A DNA stretch of 64,000 bases, from contig NZ_LPUY01000128.1 of NCBI RefSeq assembly GCF_001518015.1, positions 1-64,000 on the forward strand, written 5' to 3'. This document shows, in pieces, positions 42,427 through 52,283 of the stretch. The notes beneath the pieces were generated by a model. The model did not search any database. It was not told where the DNA came from and worked only from the letters and a program-made list of their open reading frames with translations. The stretch's first letter is position 1. Every line of letters begins with the position of its first letter. Origin of the DNA: Tritonibacter horizontis (GTDB lineage: Bacteria > Pseudomonadota > Alphaproteobacteria > Rhodobacterales > Rhodobacteraceae). Made by a program: the position numbers and the translations under genes.

Positions 42427-43428
42427 TCAGCCCTCCTTCCTGGGGCTCAAGGCCCACTTCCTGAGTGACGCGAAACCGCCCATCAGGCCCTCTGGCAATG
42501 TGAGCAGTATGATCGAAAGAACGGCCGCATAGGCGGTGTTGCGCCATGCCGCGAGGTCGCGAAAGCCCTCGTCGATGAGCGCCAGCACGATCGTGCCGAC
42601 CACTGGGCCCCAAATGGTGCCGCGGCCGCCGACGACCATCATCGACAGCAGGAACAGCAGCGTGGGCAATTCGAGAACCTGCGGGCCAAACGTGCCGATC
42701 ACCCCGGCATAGACGCCTCCGCTCAAACCGGTGAACACTCCGGAGACGGCAAAGACGATGGCCTGATATTTCCGGATCTCGATACCGCGCGACGCGGCGC
42801 AGACCTCGTTGTCGCGCATCGCCTTAAAGGCCTGCCCATAGGGGCTGTAGACGACCATGATCGCGACCAGTATCGACAGCGCGAGCATGATGAGCGACAG
42901 GTAGAAATTGCCAAGCGGCGCACTGCTGTATCCAAGTAGCTCGCGAAACCCGAAATCGCCGAAACGCGACAGGCCGCGGGCGCCGCCGGAGAAGGAATAG
43001 CAAACCGATTGGGTCTGCCGGAAGCAGGCCACATCGGTCACCAGAAGCTGATAGACCGTCATGGCGATGGCGAGCGTGACCACGACGACATAGGCGCCGC
43101 GCAGCCGGAACGTGGCAAAGGCCATGACGAGGCTCATCAGCAGCCCCGCCAGAGCCGCCACCGGCAGGGTCCACCATAGGGACATGCCGAAATAGAGGCC
43201 CATGAGCGCGGTGGCATAGCCGCCCACCGCGAACAGAGCCATATGGCCGATCGACAGGATGCCGGCGACGCCGAAGACCAGGTTCCACTGCGACACGACG
43301 GCCGCCCACAGGATGAACAGGGTGATCTGCCCCAGAACGTAGCGGCTCAGCCCCAGCGCGGGCAAAAGGCTCAGGACGCCGACAAAGAGAAGAAGGATCA
43401 GAAGATCGCGGGATTTCATAGAACGCAT
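42427..43428 (-). CDS. livM: Branched-chain-amino-acid-type ABC permease LivM
   Basis: A 333-residue inner-membrane permease with about 9-10 helices and the LivM motif AAVVSQWNLVFGVAGILSIG, later AFKAMRDNEVCAASRGIEIR, which is the coupling loop to the ATPases. It starts 3 bp after livH ends. Together with LivH it forms the translocation pore. Confidence 0.93.
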   Translation of the reverse strand: MRSMKSRDLLILLLFVGVLSLLPALGLSRYVLGQITLFILWAAVVSQWNLVFGVAGILSIGHMALFAVGGYATALMGLYFGMSLWWTLPVAALAGLLMSLVMAFATFRLRGAYVVVVTLAIAMTVYQLLVTDVACFRQTQSVCYSFSGGARGLSRFGDFGFRELLGYSSAPLGNFYLSLIMLALSILVAIMVVYSPYGQAFKAMRDNEVCAASRGIEIRKYQAIVFAVSGVFTGLSGGVYAGVIGTFGPQVLELPTLLFLLSMMVVGGRGTIWGPVVGTIVLALIDEGFRDLAAWRNTAYAAVLSIILLTLPEGLMGGFASLRKWALSPRKEG

Positions 43429-43431
43429 GGG

Positions 43432-44310
43432 TCAGTTCCTCTCCAGTTCCTGGCGCCCGAAGAGACCGGTCGGTCGGTAGACCAGCACCAGCACCACGAC
43501 GAGAAGCGACACGGGAAACCCCCATTTCACACCGAGCGTGTACTGCACGGTGGTTTCCAGACCAGCGAGCGCGAATGACGCGGCCAGCGCGCCGGGAATG
43601 CTGCCGAGCCCGCCCAGGACGCAAACGATCAGCGCCTTGAGCAGCGGATCGAACCCGGCACCGGGATAGACGGTCGTCGAGCTTGTCAGCAGCACGCCGG
43701 AGGCGCCCGAGATGATCCCGGCGAGAACCATCACCTGAAAAATCACCGCCTGCACCGGCACGCCGTTCAGCCGAGCGGCGGTGATGTCCTGCGAGACGGC
43801 CCGGATAAGTCGGCCGAGATTGGTCTTGTGCACGACGAGTTGCAGCAGCAGCACCATGAGCGCACTGCAACAGACGACCAGCAGGGTCTGGTGCCCGATG
43901 GACAGCGCGCCGAGGACGAACCGCCCCTCGACCTGAAACGGTTGCCGCAGGATCTTTGCGCCGATCAGGTTGTTGATGAGATCGACCACGATGGTGCTGA
44001 ACGCCATGGTGAGGATGATGATCCGCAGATCGAAATTCGCCTTGCCGAAGATCCACCGGACCTGCGAGACGTAGAGCAGCAGTCCGCCCGCGGCGCCCGC
44101 GATCATGCCGCCCAGAAGCCCCGTCCACCAAGGCAGGCCCAGCCCGGTCACGACGGCCACCGAGCCATAGGCCCCGATGACGATCAGGGCGCCATGCGCG
44201 AGGTTCAGCATCGAAATGCTCCCCCATAGCAGCGCCAGCGACACCGAGCTCGCGGCATAGATCGCGCCCAACGCAATTGTGCTGGTTAAAATTCCAGTCA
44301 GTAGCTCCAT
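43432..44310 (-). CDS. livH: Branched-chain-amino-acid-type ABC permease LivH
   Basis: A 292-residue permease starting MELLTGILTSTIALGAIYAA, with the LivH box GSISMLNLAHGALIVIGAYG and loop GRLIRAVSQDITAARLNGVP. The start is the ATG at 44310 with GGAG upstream; the longer upstream frame is rejected because it overlaps the binding-protein gene. It follows the binding-protein gene by 80 bp. Confidence 0.92.
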   Translation of the reverse strand: MELLTGILTSTIALGAIYAASSVSLALLWGSISMLNLAHGALIVIGAYGSVAVVTGLGLPWWTGLLGGMIAGAAGGLLLYVSQVRWIFGKANFDLRIIILTMAFSTIVVDLINNLIGAKILRQPFQVEGRFVLGALSIGHQTLLVVCCSALMVLLLQLVVHKTNLGRLIRAVSQDITAARLNGVPVQAVIFQVMVLAGIISGASGVLLTSSTTVYPGAGFDPLLKALIVCVLGGLGSIPGALAASFALAGLETTVQYTLGVKWGFPVSLLVVVLVLVYRPTGLFGRQELERN

Positions 44311-44390
44311 CGCCTGGCTCCAGTTTTTCCTTTGTAGATTTGCACTCGGGGCTCCGGCAGAGCTCCGAGGCGCGACGTCATGCGTGTTGC

Positions 44391-45719
44391 TCAGGTGAAC
44401 CAGGGCGGGGTTTCGAACGCGACCTCGTTGTAGGGTTTGGGGAAGATCAGTTTCTTCGGCACGGCCGCGGCCGGGTCCTTGATCTGGTAGAGCAGATGCG
44501 GCATGGCCAGAGATGCATCCGGTGAGATGGTCGGATATGGCAGGGCTGCGTTGAACTCCTTGGCATAGCGCAAGGTGCCGAACGGTGCGCGGAACGAGAA
44601 GCGGCGCAGGTTGTCGGCGATCTTGCGGTTCTGCTCGTAGTCGCCCGGCTCCCCGGTTCCGCCGGCCAGAGCGGCCGAAATCGCGTAGTGATACATCTCG
44701 GAATAGGTCGATGCACCCGGGTCGGCTTCGGCGGTCTCCCCGAACCTGGCCCAATAGGCGTCGCGGAACGCATTGCCGATCTCGTCGGGCAGAATGCCGA
44801 TGACCGATGAAGACATGACACCCCGGGCGGCCTCGCCCGCGATCTCCGAGAAGGCTTTGAGCAGCGGCCCATACTGCATGTAGACAAGGCTGTTGGTGGG
44901 GTTCTCGGCAAACTGGATCTGGAATTGCGCCAGGTCCGCAGGGAAGAAATGGGTGTTCGCGATCACGGCAGGCTGTTCGGCGCGCACCTTGTTGAGGACG
45001 GCGCCCCATTCGGTGGTCGGAACGGGAACGATCTCTTCAAACGAGACTTCGAAACCGTATTGCGGCGCGGTTTCCCGGATCGCGTTGGAGATCACCGTGG
45101 AATAGGGAAGCGAGCCCGTGACGAGCGCGATCTTGTTGTTGTCGGGCTTCCAGAGCCCCTGGTCGCGTAGCGATGCCAGCATGACCGGAAGGCCGACGCC
45201 GTAGTAATATTCCGCGGGATCCGCCATGAAAATACCGGTGTAGCGCTCGGGATCGCTTTGGAAGGCTTCATGGTGTCCGATGGACGTGTTGTAGTGAATA
45301 TAGATGATCCCTGCATCGGCGATCGGATCATACTCGGCCTGATTGGCGCCCACATTGTAGCCATTGATGATTGCGTGAGACGCGTAGCGATCAATCAAAA
45401 GCCGCGCAGCCGCGCTGACTTCTTCTGCGGTCTGGTTCTTACTGTCGAGCGTTGTCGGCTCCAGCATCTTGCCGAGGATCCCGCCGGCGGCGTTGATCTC
45501 CTCACACGCCATTTCCAAACCGTTCTTGTGTTCGATGCCATCAACCGCCAGCGGGCCGGTAAGCGATGCCATCTGTCCGATCGGAATGGTTCCCGATTGC
45601 TGTGCTTTGGCCTCGTTGACTGAGGCCAGAAGCCCGGCCCCGAATGCGGTTCCCGCACCCGTTGTCAGGAATCTGCGCCGTGTGCTGACAACAGTCGGTG
45701 AAGTGAGTTTCTTTTCCAT
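44391..45719 (-). CDS. Periplasmic substrate-binding protein of the Liv/urea-amide type
   Basis: A 442-residue binding protein with a Tat signal (STRRRFLTTGAGTAFGAG, twin arginines near residue 14) and a likely cleavage after AKA near 39. The mature part has the Peripla_BP_5 fold (IPIGQMASLTGPLAVDGIEH, LLIDRYASHAIINGYNVGAN, YIHYNTSIGHHEAFQSDPER) as in urea and short-amide binders. It should deliver the substrate of this island to LivHMGF. Tat export suggests folding before secretion. An inverted repeat (45801-45827) separates it from hyuB. Confidence 0.9.
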   Translation of the reverse strand: MEKKLTSPTVVSTRRRFLTTGAGTAFGAGLLASVNEAKAQQSGTIPIGQMASLTGPLAVDGIEHKNGLEMACEEINAAGGILGKMLEPTTLDSKNQTAEEVSAAARLLIDRYASHAIINGYNVGANQAEYDPIADAGIIYIHYNTSIGHHEAFQSDPERYTGIFMADPAEYYYGVGLPVMLASLRDQGLWKPDNNKIALVTGSLPYSTVISNAIRETAPQYGFEVSFEEIVPVPTTEWGAVLNKVRAEQPAVIANTHFFPADLAQFQIQFAENPTNSLVYMQYGPLLKAFSEIAGEAARGVMSSSVIGILPDEIGNAFRDAYWARFGETAEADPGASTYSEMYHYAISAALAGGTGEPGDYEQNRKIADNLRRFSFRAPFGTLRYAKEFNAALPYPTISPDASLAMPHLLYQIKDPAAAVPKKLIFPKPYNEVAFETPPWFT

Positions 45720-45800
45720 GACATAGTCTCCCTGTTGTTAATTCTTCTTCGTTCACGAACGCAGCTGCGTCGTGTCGTTTTCGTAAAGTTCTTGAAGGAG

Positions 45801-45827
45801 CCGACACCCCAAAGCATGGGGTGCCGG
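45801..45827 (-). terminator. Hairpin between hyuB and the binding-protein gene
   Basis: CCGACACCCC (45801-45810), loop AAAGCAT, GGGGTGCCGG (45818-45827): nine of ten pairs. No T-run follows in the minus direction, so it may be an internal processing or attenuation site that sets the ratio of hydantoinase to transporter mRNA, not a full stop. Confidence 0.5.
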
Positions 45828-45834
45828 GTATTCG

Positions 45835-47607
45835 CTAGGCGGTGCGCAGTCGCGCCGTTTCTGCTTCGTTCAGCGTCATCGTTTCGGAGTCGATCACGAC
45901 ACCGTATGCGCCCCTTGCCTTTTCGATGGACACATACCCGTCCAAGACGTCGTCCAGGACCTTCTGGGCAGGCCGTTCGTGCGGGTCTCCCCAACCACCG
46001 CCGCCGGTGCTCTCGAACTGAAACACCTCGTCATATTCGAACGGATGGCTGGACAGAAGCGGACTGCGCCAATCGCCATTTTCGGTCAGGCCGCCGATCA
46101 CGATCTCGCGCCCATCCGGATAGAGATGCTTGGATCGCTGCACATCGCTGCGCAGCCCACCATTCACGCCGGGGCTACCTTCGCGGGTGCGCGAAGTTTC
46201 CATGTTCATCTCGCCCTCGCAGAGGAAACGGACCTTGAAATTTGCTCCCAGACCACCGCGGAACTTGCCGGCGCCGGCACTGTCGGGCCTCAATTCGAAG
46301 GCCTCGTATTCGATCGGGAACAAAAGCTCCGCCGTTTCGGCCATCATGTTCATGCAGTTGCCGAGCGGGTCCATCGTGACACTCATCCCGTCGTTATAGG
46401 GCGTGCCACCCCAACCACCGGCCGGCAGATCCGAGAATACGTTCGCGTTGCCGTGCTCGTCCTTCGTAGAGGAAACGAACCAGTTACATTCCGAACAGGT
46501 TGAGCCGGTGACTCGGTCGGGGATCGCCTGGGCCAGCGCCTGCCAGATCGCACTGGTGATCTTGGACGAAGTCAGCGTGGTACATCCAATCGTCGGCGCT
46601 GGCCATTGCGGGTTCAGCCAGGTTCCTTCGGGAATATCGAGAGTGATCGGAAAAAACATCCCGGCATTCGACGGCGCGTGCGGTGCGAGGAAGAACTGAA
46701 GCGAGTAATAGGCCGCCGAGGCCGTATTGGCGTAGGGCGAGTTGATCGAGCCCTTGCAGGTTGGGTCCGACCCGTTGAAGTCAACATGGATGTTCGAGCC
46801 CTTGACAGTCAGCTGCACCGCAACCTTGACTGGATCGGGTGAAAACCCGTCGGTATCGGCGAAATCCTCGGCATAGTAGACACCGTCGGGGATCTCTTCG
46901 ATCGACTTGCGGATGATGCGTTCGGTATAACCGATCAGTTCCTTCATCGCGGCTTTCACGGTCTGCAGCCCATAACGCCGGGCAGCACGCTGCAACTCCT
47001 GCTCCGCAGCCCGCAAAGCCCCCAGATGCGCCTGAAGATCGCCTTCGATGAAGAAAGGGGTCCGCGTATTGTTCATGATGATGGCCAGGAAATCGGGATT
47101 GATTTCATAGTTCTCATAGAGCTTGATCGGCGGGATTCGCAGCCCTTCGGCGGCCACATGGGTCGAGAACGACATCCCCCCAGCTGCACCACCGCCCAGG
47201 TCCATCCAGTGACCACGGCTCACTGCAAAGCCAAGCACTTCCTCTTCATAGAAGACCGGCATGATGAAGGTGATATCGTTGATGTGCGTGCCGCCCTGAT
47301 AGGGATCGTTCAACGCATAGATATCGCCTGGCTTCATGGTCTCGATAGGGTACTTTCGGGCCGCCGCGTCGGCGCTATATTGCATCGCCGCCAAGTGAAC
47401 AGGGCAGTTTGCAGCCTGCGCCAGAAGGCGAAGCTCGGGATCGTAAACCGCGTTCGAGAAGTCAAGAATATCGGCCAGGATCGGCGAAAAGGATGTGCGT
47501 TGCATGATCGTGGACATGCGGTTGCACGCATATTCAAACGTATTGCGCAGAACTTCGAAAGTAACGGCGTCAACATCGCCGAAGCGTCCTTTGGTTTCGG
47601 TAGACAT
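45835..47607 (-). CDS. hyuB: Hydantoinase/oxoprolinase subunit B (HyuB-type)
   Basis: A 590-residue hydantoinase_B protein (VDAVTFEVLRNTFEYACNRM at the start, HINDITFIMPVFYEEEVLGF, GGGGWGDPHERPAQKVLDDV at the end). With HyuA it forms ATP-dependent enzymes that open cyclic amides such as N-methylhydantoin, 5-oxoproline or lactams. The start is the ATG at 47607 with GAGGAG upstream. It is 11 bp behind hyuA. By context I propose a lactam or N-methyl-lactam as substrate, comparable to NmpB of N-methylpyrrolidone degraders. Confidence 0.9.
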   Translation of the reverse strand: MSTETKGRFGDVDAVTFEVLRNTFEYACNRMSTIMQRTSFSPILADILDFSNAVYDPELRLLAQAANCPVHLAAMQYSADAAARKYPIETMKPGDIYALNDPYQGGTHINDITFIMPVFYEEEVLGFAVSRGHWMDLGGGAAGGMSFSTHVAAEGLRIPPIKLYENYEINPDFLAIIMNNTRTPFFIEGDLQAHLGALRAAEQELQRAARRYGLQTVKAAMKELIGYTERIIRKSIEEIPDGVYYAEDFADTDGFSPDPVKVAVQLTVKGSNIHVDFNGSDPTCKGSINSPYANTASAAYYSLQFFLAPHAPSNAGMFFPITLDIPEGTWLNPQWPAPTIGCTTLTSSKITSAIWQALAQAIPDRVTGSTCSECNWFVSSTKDEHGNANVFSDLPAGGWGGTPYNDGMSVTMDPLGNCMNMMAETAELLFPIEYEAFELRPDSAGAGKFRGGLGANFKVRFLCEGEMNMETSRTREGSPGVNGGLRSDVQRSKHLYPDGREIVIGGLTENGDWRSPLLSSHPFEYDEVFQFESTGGGGWGDPHERPAQKVLDDVLDGYVSIEKARGAYGVVIDSETMTLNEAETARLRTA

Positions 47608-47618
47608 GGTTGTTCTCC

Positions 47619-49640
47619 TCAATTCCCGATGGTGACAACAAGGTTGCCGCTTTTGTCGACTTCGCCGGAGCAATTCGGCGGAATGACCGCAATCGAGTCG
47701 AGATACTCGACTACAGCGGGGCCCTGCATTTTGGCGCCCGGGGCAATATTCTTGCCGTCATAAAGTTTGGCGTCGTGCCAGGTTCCATCAAAATAGACAG
47801 GCCGCGTCGCATGGCTTTCGACCGACTTCTGGCCGCTGAAATCATAGACCGGCGGCTCTTTCATTTTGCCGACCGCAGTGACGCTTAGAGACACGAAGGC
47901 AATTTCGAAAGCTTCGTTCGATACGCCGTATTCCTTTTCATGCGCGGCATGGAACGCTGTGGCAATCTGTGGAATGTGCGAGTCAGTCAGTTCGCCAGAG
48001 GGAATATCGTTCTCCACCTCGTATGTCTGGCCCACATAACGCATCTGTGCTGTGCGGCGCAGCTCCATACTGTCGTCGGATATGCCGTCCGCGGCAAGAC
48101 GCTTGCGCGCATCCGCTTCAATCTGATCGTAGAGTCGGTTCAGATCGGCCACCTTGACTTCGCCAAGCGCCGCATAGTGGAAGGTTTCGATATCGTGACG
48201 CATGTCCATGGCAGTGGCACCGAATGCCGAAGCCACGCCCGCCGCTCCCGGGATCACCACCTGCGGAATGCTCATCGCCTGGGCCACGAAGCAAGCATGC
48301 ATCGGCCCCGCACCGCCAAAGCTGGCGAGGACAAAGTCGCGCGGGTCGCGCGCCCTGGCAACCACGACGCCCTTCACGGCCTGCGCCATGGTTTCGCAGG
48401 AAATCTTGATCATGCCGTCGGCCGTTTCCAGTCGCGACAACCCGATTTTCTCTGCTAGGCGATCGATAGCAGCCTCGGCTGCCGTCTTGTCCAGTTCGAA
48501 CTTGTCGCTGAGCGACGGGTTTAGGCGGCCAAGAACGAGGTTTGCGTCTGTAATGGTCGGCTCCGTTCCGCCGCGACCATAGCAGGCTGGACCAGGCGTC
48601 GATCCCGCCGATTGTGGCCCCATCCGCAACGATCCACCCTCGTCGACCCAACCGATGGAGCCGCCACCGGCGCCGACGGAATGGATATCGAGCATCGGCA
48701 CAGCGACTGGGACTTCCCATTCCAACTCATGATCGCGGGTGATAAGGCCCTCACCCTTCTCGACGATGGACACATCGAAGCTCGTGCCGCCGACATCGGT
48801 ATGGATGATGTTTTCAAAGCCTGCATGTCTGGAAAGATAAGAGGCGTAAGCAACGCCGCCTGCCGGTCCGGATTCGATCAACTCCTCTGGTCGAAGCTTG
48901 GCGTTTTGCGCCCCCATGACGCCGCCGTTGCTTTTGAGAATAAGCAGCTTCCCAGCGAAGCCTCGTTCCTCGAGAACCTCCGACAGACGGTCGAAGTAAT
49001 GCGTCATAATCGGCATAAGACAGGCACGAATCGCCGTTGTCGTGAACCGGCCATGCTCTCGGAAAACCGGGCGAGTGTCGGACGACATGACGACATGCAC
49101 TCCGGGCGCCTCTTCGAGAATGATGTCCCGCATCTTTTTTTCATGCGCGTCGTTGGCATAGGAGTTTATGAACCCGATGCCGACCGAACCATAGCCCCGT
49201 GCCTTGATCTCCCGAGCGATCTCCCGCGCGGCCTCGTCCTGAAGCTCCCGGCGCACTTCGCCTTTGGCGGACATACGCTCATCGATTGTGAACCGATGGC
49301 GACGGCGGATCAGAGGCTGCGGTTTGGTCTGGTACGGGTCATACAGCGCCTTGCGGTGCTGACGTCCGATTTCGATCGTGTCCCGAAACCCTTCGGTCGT
49401 GACGAAGGCTGCATCTGGGTAGTCACGCTCAATGAGTGAATTGGTGGCCGTGGTCGTTCCGTGCATCAGGAACGAGATGTGGTCAAACGGAAGACCTGCT
49501 GTTTCGATGGATTCGAGAACACCGCGCGAGCGATCATCCTTCGTTGTAAGGACCTTCGCGGTCTTGTACGACCCATCTTCTTCGTTCCATGCAAATAAGT
49601 CAGTGAAAGTTCCACCAACATCAATCCCTACGCGCCACAT
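47619..49640 (-). CDS. hyuA: Hydantoinase/oxoprolinase subunit A (HyuA-type)
   Basis: A 673-residue hydantoinase_A protein with the actin-like ATPase motifs VGIDVGGTFTDLFAW at the N-terminus, the phosphate loop HGTTTATNSLIERD, and TDVGGTSFDVSIV near residue 300, plus PGPACYGRGGTEPTITDANL. It couples ATP hydrolysis to ring opening together with HyuB. The ATG at 49640 follows a GGGAG site. First gene of the minus-strand operon; 200 bp upstream lies an IS256 copy, and a TTGACA at 49704-49699 with a weak TGAACT 17 bp later is the best promoter candidate. Confidence 0.9.
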   Translation of the reverse strand: MWRVGIDVGGTFTDLFAWNEEDGSYKTAKVLTTKDDRSRGVLESIETAGLPFDHISFLMHGTTTATNSLIERDYPDAAFVTTEGFRDTIEIGRQHRKALYDPYQTKPQPLIRRRHRFTIDERMSAKGEVRRELQDEAAREIAREIKARGYGSVGIGFINSYANDAHEKKMRDIILEEAPGVHVVMSSDTRPVFREHGRFTTTAIRACLMPIMTHYFDRLSEVLEERGFAGKLLILKSNGGVMGAQNAKLRPEELIESGPAGGVAYASYLSRHAGFENIIHTDVGGTSFDVSIVEKGEGLITRDHELEWEVPVAVPMLDIHSVGAGGGSIGWVDEGGSLRMGPQSAGSTPGPACYGRGGTEPTITDANLVLGRLNPSLSDKFELDKTAAEAAIDRLAEKIGLSRLETADGMIKISCETMAQAVKGVVVARARDPRDFVLASFGGAGPMHACFVAQAMSIPQVVIPGAAGVASAFGATAMDMRHDIETFHYAALGEVKVADLNRLYDQIEADARKRLAADGISDDSMELRRTAQMRYVGQTYEVENDIPSGELTDSHIPQIATAFHAAHEKEYGVSNEAFEIAFVSLSVTAVGKMKEPPVYDFSGQKSVESHATRPVYFDGTWHDAKLYDGKNIAPGAKMQGPAVVEYLDSIAVIPPNCSGEVDKSGNLVVTIGN

Positions 49641-49830
49641 GCGTTTCTCCCTGCTTGTGAATTTTGATGTCGTTAAGTTCACTAGACTGATCTAATTATG
49701 TCAAGTTTTTTTATTTGTGTACTGCTTTGGGCTATTTTACAGCGGTATTGACCGGGTAAGACCATGCAAGAACGTATCTTTCGCGTTCTTGGGCCCAGCG
49801 AGGGCAGAGCATCAGGTTCCGCTGTTGCAA

Positions 49831-49839
49831 CTTGAGCGG
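49831..49839 (+). repeat. IS256 target-site duplication, left
   Basis: CTTGAGCGG, repeated exactly at 51239-51247; 9 bp, within the 8-9 bp expected for IS256. Confidence 0.85.
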
Positions 49840-51238
49840 GCAGTGTCCCGGGTGGTGGTGTAGGAGGCCGCGCGCGGAGCCTCTGGCGTAGCGCAGCGCG
49901 CGGCCGTGGGTGACGCTGGCGGTCATCGCCGATCTTCTGAGAAGGTTTGGGGTGCGAGACCTTGAACCTGAAACGGAGACGACGATGACCGAAGAGAGAA
50001 TGGCGCTGATCGAGCTGGTTGAGAAGCAGGCTGACGGCGATCTTATCCGCGATATGCTGGCCTTTGCGGCTGAGCGGATCATGGAAGCCGAGGTGGAGGC
50101 ACGGACCGGCGCGGCCAAGGGTGCGCGTTCACCGATGCGGGAAGCGCAGCGCAACGGATACCGCGACCGCGATTGGGACACCCGGGCGGGGCGGATCGCG
50201 CTTGAGATCCCGAAGTTGCGCAAGGGCAGCTATTTCCCGAGCTTCCTGGAGCCGCGCCGGACGGCCGCGAAAGCGCTCGTTGCGGTAATCCAGGAGGCCT
50301 ACGTCCACAGCATCTCGACCCGGTCGGTCGATGACCTGGTCAAGGCGATGGGCGCGGGCGGCATGTCCAAGAGCCAGGTGAGCCGCCTCTGTGCCGAGAT
50401 CGACGAGCGCGTGAACGCCTTCCTCTCCCGGCCTCTGGAAGGGGCGTGGCCCTATCTCTGGCTGGATGCGACATACCTCAAGGTTCGGGAAGGCGGGCGC
50501 ATCATCAGCAAGGCCGTGATAATCGCGGTGGCTGTGAATGAGGACGGCAAGCGTGAGGTGCTGGGCATCGCCACCGGCCCCTCCGAGGCCGAGACGTTCT
50601 GGACCGAGTTCCTGCGATCGCTGGCCGATCGCGGCCTGAGGGGCGTGAAGCTCGTGATCGCCGACGACCACAAGGGCCTGCGCGCCGCCGCGCGCCGGGT
50701 GTTCAACGCCAGCCATCAGAGATGCCGGATCCACTGGAGGAGGAACGCCCTCGCCCATGCTCCGGCTAAGCAGCGCACCGCGGTGGCCGCGATGCTGAAG
50801 ACGATCTTCGCGCAAGAGACCAAGGTCGAGGCCGAAGATCAGTGGGCCATGGTGACCGACGCGCTCCGCGACAAGCAGCCAAAGCTCGGCGCCCTGATGG
50901 ACAACTCGCGCGACGATGTCCTGGCTTACATGTCCTTCCCACGTGAGCATTGGGCCCAGATCGCCAGCACGAACCCCCTGGAACGTGTGAACCGCGAGGT
51001 GAAGCGGCGCGCCGACGTTATCGGCATCTTTCCGAACGACGAGGCCATCATCCGCTTGGTCGGCGCGCTGATGCTGGAGACCAACGACGAGTGGGCCGTG
51101 GCGCGGCGATACATGAGCCTTGAAACGCTCGCCCGCGTCATCGACAATCCCAACGTCAGGCTGCCCGCAGTGGCCACCTGATCAAGCCCTGACCTTTCCG
51201 AAGGGCGGCGCTCCTACACCACGCCCTGGGACACTATC
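49840..51238. mobile_element. IS256-family insertion sequence, complete
   Basis: A 1,399-bp element. Inverted repeats start GTGTCCCGGGTGGTGG on the left (49843 onward) and, read from the right end, GTGTCCCAGGGCGTGG (51234 backward); both continue to a shared GTGTAGGAG. Exact 9-bp direct repeats flank it. It contains one intact transposase gene. The element lies between hyuA and the XRE-cupin regulator, so it separates them and may supply or remove regulatory signals. Confidence 0.92.
49985..51181 (+). CDS. IS256-family transposase
   Basis: A 398-residue DDE transposase (transposase_mut). The first D is in [15 protein letters not shown], the second in [15 protein letters not shown], and the E in [20 protein letters not shown]; the characteristic CRIHWRRN box is present. 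I start at the ATG at 49985 ([15 protein letters not shown]). No frameshift, so it may be active. Confidence 0.95.
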   Translation: MTEERMALIELVEKQADGDLIRDMLAFAAERIMEAEVEARTGAAKGARSPMREAQRNGYRDRDWDTRAGRIALEIPKLRKGSYFPSFLEPRRTAAKALVAVIQEAYVHSISTRSVDDLVKAMGAGGMSKSQVSRLCAEIDERVNAFLSRPLEGAWPYLWLDATYLKVREGGRIISKAVIIAVAVNEDGKREVLGIATGPSEAETFWTEFLRSLADRGLRGVKLVIADDHKGLRAAARRVFNASHQRCRIHWRRNALAHAPAKQRTAVAAMLKTIFAQETKVEAEDQWAMVTDALRDKQPKLGALMDNSRDDVLAYMSFPREHWAQIASTNPLERVNREVKRRADVIGIFPNDEAIIRLVGALMLETNDEWAVARRYMSLETLARVIDNPNVRLPAVAT

Positions 51239-51247
51239 CTTGAGCGG
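51239..51247 (+). repeat. IS256 target-site duplication, right
   Basis: CTTGAGCGG, second copy of 49831-49839. Confidence 0.85.
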
Positions 51248-51632
51248 CGGTGAATCCCAAGAGGATCGCCGCCAATGTCGTGGTGTCAAACCGCGAAGAA
51301 GGAAGCCTTGTGGCAAGTTTCTGAGGGTAGAGTGAGAACCGCGATAACCGGTTCAATCAGCAACCCGATCCTCGCCATGGCCATCGGGCCCCGGCGAACT
51401 CGCAATCGCGCAACTCGACCGCCCCTTCCGGTTGATCAAGTGGCGCGATCAACCAAATTCAGCCCACGCAAGCAGCTCAATTTTGGGGCCTTCACCGGTT
51501 CAAGTTCGATCCTGGTAGACATCGACTGGGCCGCTTAAAGTCATGGATCGTTACAAATCCACCTTGGCACATAGGTCCCCTGAATCATCGAGGTCAAACC
51601 ACGGCCGCCAAGGTTCTGCAATCGATTCGTAC
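51248..51632. other. Gap between IS256 and the regulator, no clear gene
   Basis: If the IS256 copy is removed, a minus-strand open frame runs from here into 49733 without a stop, but I cannot match it to a family and it lacks a visible start. It may be debris of an older element. Confidence 0.4.
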
Positions 51633-52283
51633 TCAGTAGGACGGTGGTGAAATAGCCCAGATAATCACCGTTTCATCGTCACTCTCATTGGCATAGCGGT
51701 GCGGAAGCGAACTCTCGAAGGCAAAGCTGTCACCAGACTCAAGAGCGATCTCCTTACCGTCAAGCCAAAGAGTCAGTTTGCCAGAAACAACAAATCCAGC
51801 CTCTTCACCCTTGTGACTGTAGTCTTCTTTTCCGCTGACTGAATGGGGGCGAAAAGTGCACCGCAACAGCTCAATTCCCCGCGCCAGATTCGGAGAAAGA
51901 AGCTCGTCCCGTATGCCGCTCTCGAAATCCAGCTTGCGGCGCCGATCCCTGCGCACGACGAACTCGCGGAACTCATCATCGTCTTCGGATGGTGATGGGA
52001 AGAACCAAGATATGTTCACACCAAGTGCGCGGCTGATCGAATGTAGTGCTTTGATCGAAGGTGAAGAAATCGATCTCTCAATCTGACTAAGATACCCTTT
52101 CGAAAGACCAGTCGCGTTCGAAAGTTCACTCAACGTCACATTGCTTGCGCGCCTCAGATCCTTGATCTCCTGACCGACCAGCGCCCCGGCTTCCAGAACA
52201 TCATCCAGATCTTGAATGGGCTCGGACTGGATTGGCCCTCGTAGAGCTGTGGACCGTGCTAGTGATGGTGTCTTCTTTTTCAT
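51633..52283 (-). CDS. XRE-family regulator with C-terminal cupin sensor domain
   Basis: A 216-residue regulator: a helix-turn-helix near residues 38-95 (LRRASNVTLSELSNATGLSK, SISRALGVNISWFF) and a cupin_2 domain near 140-214 (HSVSGKEDYSHKGEEAGFVV, GDSFAFESSLPHRYANESDD). Such PuuR-like regulators sense a metabolite in the cupin pocket and control nearby amine or amino acid catabolism genes. It sits between the hyuA and etfB arms and is divergent from etfB. The palindrome 52476-52489 and related half-sites near both operons are plausible targets. Confidence 0.9.
   Translation of the reverse strand: MKKKTPSLARSTALRGPIQSEPIQDLDDVLEAGALVGQEIKDLRRASNVTLSELSNATGLSKGYLSQIERSISSPSIKALHSISRALGVNISWFFPSPSEDDDEFREFVVRRDRRRKLDFESGIRDELLSPNLARGIELLRCTFRPHSVSGKEDYSHKGEEAGFVVSGKLTLWLDGKEIALESGDSFAFESSLPHRYANESDDETVIIWAISPPSY

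Noticed and set aside
43432-45009. 525-residue frame as one LivH protein
   Set aside because: The first 230 residues overlap the binding-protein gene and have no family match; the LivH domain starts at 44310 with its own ribosome site.
47619-49640. Plain 5-oxoprolinase function for HyuAB
   Set aside because: Possible for the family, but the N-demethylation and GABA genes in the same island favour a lactam; kept as an alternative only.
49733-51330. A gene interrupted by IS256
   Set aside because: A minus-strand open frame does run across the empty site, but it has no recognisable family or start codon, so I do not call a pseudogene.
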